This document shows positions 59,601 through 64,000 of a stretch of 64,000 nucleotides of DNA, in pieces (positions within the stretch are counted from its first letter, which is position 1; each line of letters begins with the position of its first letter). The position numbers and the translations under genes are program-made. The notes beneath the pieces are model-generated. The model was not told the origin of the DNA. It made no database searches and saw only the letters and a program-made list of their open reading frames with translations. Source of the stretch: Mesotaenium endlicherianum (taxonomy: Eukaryota > Streptophyta > Zygnematophyceae > Zygnematales > Mesotaeniaceae); contig WELA01003621.1 in the NCBI GenBank assembly GCA_009602735.1, forward strand, positions 81,485-145,484, written 5' to 3'.

Positions 59601-60327
59601 TATTGTGGGGTCCCAATATTTAAAAAATTAATTAAGTCTGTGGCGTTTCCATTAAGTACATACCCTTTTGCATTATCATGAATATTGTATCCCTTTTGTT
59701 TGGCTATACGAATCATATTTTCATTTAATGGCGTTGACATTTCATAAAGTAATCTTGCAAATTTGTCGCTACTATTTGTTAATTCATTGGGAAACAACAC
59801 TCTTTCCCCGCTTCTTGATGAAATTTGGATATTGAAAATGTTGGTAGCGCCATAATTAGTTCCAATTTGGTTTATCTGAACAGCCTCTTTTTTAAGTGCA
59901 TAAAAGTTGCTACCAGAGTCAGTTGCTTCTCCATCAGTAATGTTTATGATGATTGGAGGATGGCAATCTTTGTGATTACCCCAATTGATCCAATCATTAC
60001 ATATCCTTTTTGCATTTTCAAAGGCTTTGGTCATTGGAGTTGATCCTGATGCATATGGTTTTATCCACAACGGCTTTTCGTTTTCTAATAATAATGGATA
60101 ATCAAATATGTTTTTTATTGAAACGATCCATTTGCCAGACAGTTGACCTTCCCAAGCAGATTGAACTTTTTCGTTCTCTTTTCCATAACCAATGATTGCT
60201 AACTCGAATCTATTTTTTAATTCCCCGCCTGATCCCATGCAACGTAAACCAATCTCATAAAGAGTATCGTTAATTGCGTCTGCCAGTTCGAAAGCTTTGC
60301 TGTGTAAGGCGTTTCCGAATTTATCGG
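59600..60327 (-). pseudogene. vWA domain protein, N-terminus cut by an IS end (TerY-like)
   Basis: About 242 native residues of a von Willebrand A domain. Motif 2 of the metal site is kept in GSTPMTKAF and motif 3 in NITDGEATDSG. The first motif (DxSxS) is missing, because the 5' end is replaced by the IS left end at 60328; the GTG at 60343 is IS-derived. The segment SKAFELADAINDTLYEIGLRC followed by FELAIIGYG resembles vWA proteins that accompany PP2C phosphatases and kinases in TerY-P triads. Low GC and codon use differ from the left 58 kb, so horizontal acquisition is likely. Start and any upstream partner are unknown. Confidence 0.7.
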
Positions 60328-60406
60328 TGTAATCGGCAATCACAACTACAGAGTTTTCGGCAATCAGGAGTACATAGAAATCGGCAACAATTGATACAGA
60401 GTTTTC
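60328..60406. mobile_element. IS21-family left end, second truncated copy
   Basis: 79 bases identical to 61410-61488, again ending at a single N (60407). It interrupts the vWA gene and has the same orientation as the other two left ends. Confidence 0.85.
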
Positions 60407-60407
60407 N
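60407..60407. other. Single N, assembly joint
   Basis: A second undetermined base, followed at once by unrelated AT-rich DNA. The fragment 59224-60406 is therefore an island between two unresolved joints. Confidence 0.9.
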
Positions 60408-60419
60408 AAATAGATAAAT

Positions 60420-60626
60420 ATGAAAGTTAAAATGAAATGGCTGGACTGGTTTTTTATACTCGCTCTGATTGATGTGATATGGCAGTTGTATTCTCAGATT
60501 TTTGAGGATGCATATTATCATTCCATAATTGATCAAGGAAAGCTGTTACTGCGATTAATTCTAATGGTAATATTAGCTATCACGATTTACCGAAGGGTGG
60601 TGCATAAGTCAAATAATAATAAATAA
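60420..60626 (+). CDS. Small membrane protein, unknown
   Basis: A 68-residue protein with two hydrophobic segments (about residues 8-22 and 43-58) and a basic, Asn/Lys-rich C-terminus. I do not recognise a family. It lies 131 bases before an HlyD-type secretion gene on the same strand, so it could belong to that secretion locus. The 130-base gap holds in-frame codons after the TAA that encode one more hydrophobic stretch, but no good start. Its 5' context is cut by the assembly joint 13 bases upstream. Confidence 0.45.
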   Translation: MKVKMKWLDWFFILALIDVIWQLYSQIFEDAYYHSIIDQGKLLLRLILMVILAITIYRRVVHKSNNNK

Positions 60627-60756
60627 GCTTCTTACGTAAAGAATAAACAATTGCTTTATCTGGCACTAGCATTTGCAATATCTGCCTCCTTTGTAATAAT
60701 AAATATAGGTTAACATATTTTGATTACACTGATTACATATTTATATTCCGGTTTCC

Positions 60757-61410
60757 ATGTTTTATCCGCTTTCCAATATTTCAGAAACGACTCTTGCTTA
60801 TTTGCCTCCATTCCGTAAAAGCAACTATCTGGTTTATTGGATAATGATCTTGATGGTCGTTACTGCTATAATGATCTTGCCTTTTGTAAATACTAATATT
60901 GCCGTGAGGTCAATGGGCATTACACGGCCTTTAAATGAGCGAACAGAAATAAAGCCAGTTATAGGGGGGATTATTGATACATTGTATTATCACGAAGGTA
61001 GTCATATTGCTAAAGGTGCAGTCCTACTGCGGCTGAAAGATCAGGTGACTGGTAGCAAACGTCGGAGAAATGACTACGAAATATCCCAACGCCAACAGTT
61101 CGTCCACGATTTAGAGCTACTCACTTCTTCTACAGACTTAGATGAGTCACTGACTATTCAGTTGCAGTCTCCATTGTACCGTGAACAGCTTAGCCGCTTT
61201 ATTCAACAGCTAGCTGATCAAGAAGCCGGATTAAAGAAATCTGTCCGTGAGTTAAGCATAAATCGACAGCTCTTGGCGGATAAAGTAATAGCACCTAAAG
61301 AATATTTTGACGTGGAAGTACAAAATAACAGAGTTTCTGCGGGATATAAAGCTTTTATGCGTGAACAGCAAGCTACTTGGCAGCAAGATTTGAGCCGCTA
61401 CCGATTAGAT
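60757..61410 (+). pseudogene. HlyD-family secretion adaptor interrupted by the IS21 element
   Basis: Codons 1-218 of a membrane-fusion adaptor. It has a membrane anchor (about residues 24-44), a lipoyl-like half-motif (IKPVIGGIIDTLYYHEGSHIAKGA, about 65-88, by position) and the start of an alpha-helical hairpin (about 100-215). The remaining hairpin, second lipoyl half and beta-barrel are gone. From 61410 the frame runs 21 codons into the IS and stops. HlyD proteins of this type link an inner-membrane ABC exporter to TolC and often serve peptide or bacteriocin secretion in Bacteroidota. No ABC gene is visible, as it would follow beyond the IS. Confidence 0.8.
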
Positions 61411-61414
61411 GTAA

Positions 61415-61534
61415 TCGGCAATCACAACTACAGAGTTTTCGGCAATCAGGAGTACATAGAAATCGGCAACAATTGATACAGAGTTTTCGGCAACAACGGT
61501 GCAGAGAAATCGGCAACAAAGAGTGCAGAGCTTT
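61415..61534 (+). repeat. Five tandem end repeats at the IS left end
   Basis: Five units of 23-25 bases, each beginning TCGGCAA and containing a TGCAGAG or TACAGAG-like core, start at 61415, 61439, 61463, 61487 and 61510. IS21-type transposases bind such internal repeats. The istA ATG lies 20 bases after the last unit. Confidence 0.8.
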
Positions 61535-61554
61535 GGGGTTTAAACTACCTCTTC

Positions 61555-63108
61555 ATGAAGCTGACACCGTATTTATCGAAACTTATGACGTATCACGAAG
61601 TACACAAACTATCAAGAGAAGGCTTTTCGATCAGTTATATCAGTAACTACCTGGGCTTAAACTGGCGTACCGTTAAGCGCCTGTTGGTGATAGAAGATGA
61701 TCGCCATTACGAAGAAGTCCTCCAGCACAGCAATGAAAAGGATTGTATCCTGGACCGGTATGAAGTGTTTATTAAGCTGAAACTGGAGCAATATCCCGAT
61801 ACCTCCTCCGCACAGATGCATGACTGGCTGAAAGAACACTACTCCGATATGCCTGCAGTATCCGTTAGAACCGTGTTCAATTACGTATCCCGGGTACGTC
61901 AGAAGTACCAGTTAGTAAAATCGGAAGGGGCACGGGTATACGAGATGGTACCGGAAACACCCTACGGAGCGCAGGCACAGGTAGACTTTGGTCAGTACAA
62001 TATGCGCAACACCCAGGGCGGCAGGGTTAAAGTGTATTTTTTCACCCTGGTGCTATCCCGCTCCCGCTATAAATATGTCTTTTTCTCACAGGAGCCTTTT
62101 ACTACAGCCACCTCTATAGAAGCCCACGAGCATGCTTTTGCGTTTATAGAAGGGTTACCTGATACACTGGTATACGATCAGGACAGGCTGTTTATAGTAG
62201 ATGAAAATAAAGGCGACCTGATATTGACCGAACAGTTCAGGGCCTATAGCAACCAGCGTAAGTTCAAACTGTATTTCTGCCGTAAATCAGACCCAGAGAG
62301 CAAGGGTAAGGTGGAGAACGTGGTAAAATACGTAAAACAGAACTTCCTGTATAACCGTTCGTTTACCGATATAGATGTTCTGAATGCGGAAGCACTGGCA
62401 TGGTTAGTCAGAACTGCCAATGAGTTACCGCATAGTACCACACAAAGACGTCCCTGCCAGGAATGGACGGTAGAAAAGCCTTTCCTGCATCCATACACCC
62501 CACTAAGGCTACAATCACCTACAGGAACGCATTACGCAGTTCGTAAGGACAACAGCTTCTCCTATAAAGGCAACTTTTATTCTCTTCCTTCGGGCACCTA
62601 TAAAGGCCGTGGCAGCCAGGTGCTGCTGGAAAAGCAGGGAACCTGTATCGTCCTTTACAATCTGGAGCACGAGGAGATCTGCCGCCACCTGGTAAGCACT
62701 GGTAGTGGAGAAAAAATCATCAACAATGATCATCGCCGTGAAAAGAGCCCTGCTATTCAGGAACTGGAAGATCAGTTTTGCTCCCTGGTTAATAACGCAG
62801 AATCAGCTCGTCAGTTGATAGCTGCTATCAGGCAGGATAAACCCCGCTACATTCGCGATCAGTTGCTGCTGTTGATACAAACCGTTCAGCACTGCCAGCC
62901 TGCTATTGCAGAGCAGGCATTAGCTTACTGCTTAAATATTGGTACCAAAGGGGCTGCCGATTTTAAATCAGTGGTGCTGCATCTTAGCAATCAGGCGGAA
63001 GAAAAACATGCGCCTGTAGTTTACCTCAATCCACTGAACCACAAAACACCCACAGAGGCGCTGATACAGCCTGCAACCAGCTCTATTAACGATTACGATA
63101 TGTTTTAA
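61555..63108 (+). CDS. istA: IS21-family transposase IstA
   Basis: A 517-residue DDE transposase. The N-terminal helix-turn-helix (about residues 15-45, GFSISYISNYLGLNWRTVKR) binds the IS ends. The catalytic triad is D144 in AQVDFGQ, D208 (or D210) in LVYDQDR and E254 in GKVENVV, with the usual IS21 spacing. A beta-rich C-terminal region follows. It is intact, 22 bases before istB. GC is close to the host backbone, unlike the flanking AT-rich DNA. Confidence 0.94.
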   Translation: MKLTPYLSKLMTYHEVHKLSREGFSISYISNYLGLNWRTVKRLLVIEDDRHYEEVLQHSNEKDCILDRYEVFIKLKLEQYPDTSSAQMHDWLKEHYSDMPAVSVRTVFNYVSRVRQKYQLVKSEGARVYEMVPETPYGAQAQVDFGQYNMRNTQGGRVKVYFFTLVLSRSRYKYVFFSQEPFTTATSIEAHEHAFAFIEGLPDTLVYDQDRLFIVDENKGDLILTEQFRAYSNQRKFKLYFCRKSDPESKGKVENVVKYVKQNFLYNRSFTDIDVLNAEALAWLVRTANELPHSTTQRRPCQEWTVEKPFLHPYTPLRLQSPTGTHYAVRKDNSFSYKGNFYSLPSGTYKGRGSQVLLEKQGTCIVLYNLEHEEICRHLVSTGSGEKIINNDHRREKSPAIQELEDQFCSLVNNAESARQLIAAIRQDKPRYIRDQLLLLIQTVQHCQPAIAEQALAYCLNIGTKGAADFKSVVLHLSNQAEEKHAPVVYLNPLNHKTPTEALIQPATSSINDYDMF

Positions 63109-63130
63109 ATCACACACTAAACAGTAATAC

Positions 63131-63889
63131 ATGGAACAAAAACAAATGATCAGGCAGTATTGCCAGCAGTTCAACATGACCGGCGTAAACAAGGTCATAG
63201 ATGAGCTTATTACCGATGCTGAAACCAGAGCACTGGGGTATATAGACTATACCCTTGGCTTCCTGACCACTGAGGCCGAATACCGCAGGCAACGGGACAT
63301 CAAAAAGCGGATGAAGATGGCCACCCTGCCCAGGTACTGCGATCTGGCAGCGTATGACCCCAGCTTCAACAATGGCCTTACCATTACCCGGCTACATCAG
63401 TTACAGGAACTACACTGGATGGATCAGATTTTTAATATTATACTGATGGGCCCTTCTGGAACGGGAAAAACGTTCCTCTCTGCCGGGCTTTGTAATGAAG
63501 CTGTTAAGAAGGGCTATAAGGCTTACTTCCGCACGATGGACACGCTTATCAGCATCCTTAAGATGAAAGAGATTACAGCCTCCGCTAAAGCTGAATACAA
63601 GCGGATTTTACATGCACACCTGATTGTGATAGATGACATCATGTTGTTCCCGGTGGAAAAGAAAGAGGCGGTATTGTTATTCAATTTTATTAACCAGGTG
63701 TACGAAAAAACATCTTTCATTATTACCACCAACAAAAAGCCAACGGAATGGGCGCAGATGCTGGATGATGAGGTGCTGGCAACGGCATTACTGGACAGAT
63801 TACTATACCAATGCGAAGTAATCAACCTCACCGGTAAGAGCTACAGGCTCAAAAATCGTAAAACTATTTTTGAGGAACAGGACAACTAA
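63131..63889 (+). CDS. istB: IS21-family ATPase IstB
   Basis: A 252-residue AAA+ ATPase that helps IstA choose and activate the target. Walker A is GPSGTGKT (107-114) and Walker B is HLIVIDDI (163-170). A sensor Asn-containing strand follows in FIITTNKKPTEW, and an arginine-bearing C-terminal part in ATALLDRLLYQCEV. It is complete and follows istA in the standard istAB order. Confidence 0.94.
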   Translation: MEQKQMIRQYCQQFNMTGVNKVIDELITDAETRALGYIDYTLGFLTTEAEYRRQRDIKKRMKMATLPRYCDLAAYDPSFNNGLTITRLHQLQELHWMDQIFNIILMGPSGTGKTFLSAGLCNEAVKKGYKAYFRTMDTLISILKMKEITASAKAEYKRILHAHLIVIDDIMLFPVEKKEAVLLFNFINQVYEKTSFIITTNKKPTEWAQMLDDEVLATALLDRLLYQCEVINLTGKSYRLKNRKTIFEEQDN

Positions 63890-63898
63890 ATCTATTTT

Positions 63899-63999
63899 TG
63901 AACGCTGCACTCTTGTTGCTATTTTTTGTGTACTCATTGTTGCCGAAAACTCTGCACTCCTGATTGCCAAAAACTCTGCACTTTTGGTTGCCGACTACA
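63899..63999 (-). repeat. Four tandem end repeats at the IS right end
   Basis: Read inward from the right end, four related units begin TCGGCAACC, TTGGCAATC, TCGGCAACA and TAGCAACA, each followed by a GTGCAGAG-like core. They mirror the left-end repeats in reverse orientation. Confidence 0.75.
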
Positions 64000-64000
64000 T

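Larger units (their letters stand above)
61410..63999 (+). mobile_element. Complete IS21-family insertion sequence
   Basis: A 2,590-base element beginning TGTAATCGGCAA and ending TTGCCGACTACA, the TG...CA termini of IS21 elements with imperfect inverted ends. It contains istA and istB in tandem and multiple end repeats. It inserted into an HlyD gene after base 61409. The target duplication cannot be checked, since only one base remains after the right end. Left ends identical to this one at 59145 and 60328 show recent copies of the same element. Confidence 0.92.

Noticed and set aside
61415-61534. Regular 24-base units resembling a CRISPR array
   Set aside because: The units are adjacent without spacers, mirror the right end and flank istAB; they are transposase-binding repeats of the IS.
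63995-64000. Target-site duplication of the IS
   Set aside because: Only one base follows the right end; it is compatible with several duplications and proves none.

Overview
The window looks like a chromosomal segment of a Bacteroidota bacterium, most likely in the Chitinophagaceae. The evidence is the protein families (DUF5686, DUF4290, DUF4833-like, GH109, a DUF4369-like TlpA protein, a FucP-type sugar transporter), Bacteroidota promoters of the form TTG-N19-TAnnTTTG at many genes, almost no Shine-Dalgarno sequences, and moderate GC with Chitinophagaceae-like gene order. The genus is an inference.

Layout. 1-7.5 kb (minus strand): an inositol-lipid cluster of TetR regulator, myo-inositol-phosphate synthase, PgpA-like phosphatase, GtrA protein, DUF5686 outer-membrane protein, CDP-alcohol phosphotransferase fused to a DUF4833-like domain, and an AUR1/PAP2-like enzyme cut by the window edge. 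7.5-9.4 kb: serC and DUF502. 9.5-16.4 kb (plus): a TetR-TolC-MFP-RND efflux operon with a perfect palindromic operator. 16.4-19.1 kb: an aminotransferase and a second TolC-family protein. 19.1-22.9 kb (minus): rplM-rpsI-rpsB, tsf and pyrH, subdivided by stem-loops. 23.0-25.0 kb: a HigBA toxin-antitoxin pair with a palindromic operator and a following amidohydrolase. 25.0-30.6 kb: recO, pheS, DUF4290, murA (active-site Cys replaced by Asp) and an S10 peptidase. 30.6-35.5 kb: sulfatase, a small protein, a GH109 glycosidase and a divergent sugar transporter, which look like a glycan-use locus. 35.5-44.9 kb: MgtC, DUF2252, nitroreductase, gmk, SDR, M20 amidohydrolase, lysS, GNAT, a pseudouridine synthase and an LpxD-like acyltransferase. 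44.9-49.0 kb: an epimerase, a Fur/Zur-SCO pair divergent from merC with a Fur-type 7-1-7 palindrome between them, and cysS. 49.1-53.5 kb: an EEP nuclease/phosphatase, a tandem of inactive-looking and active rhomboids, and rlmD. 53.5-58.9 kb (plus): a TlpA-like thioredoxin, an AhpC/AhpD-like pair behind a helically phased ATAG/CTAT array resembling an OxyR site, a beta-barrel protein, hflX and a Rieske protein.

58.9-64.0 kb: a tRNA-Asn gene is followed by AT-rich accessory DNA. Three identical left ends of one IS21-family element lie here. Two of them stop at single-N assembly joints; the third belongs to a complete istA-istB element that interrupts an HlyD-type secretion gene. Between the joints is a truncated vWA-PP2C pair resembling TerY-P-type phosphorylation systems. 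The order and completeness of this last part cannot be trusted because of the N joints.

The first 58.9 kb is mostly housekeeping. The parts most worth following are the inositol-lipid cluster with its fused transferase, the OxyR-like array, the Fur-box/MerC locus, the rhomboid/pseudorhomboid pair, the convergent-gene hairpins that supply stop codons to both neighbours, and the vWA-PP2C remnant in the island.
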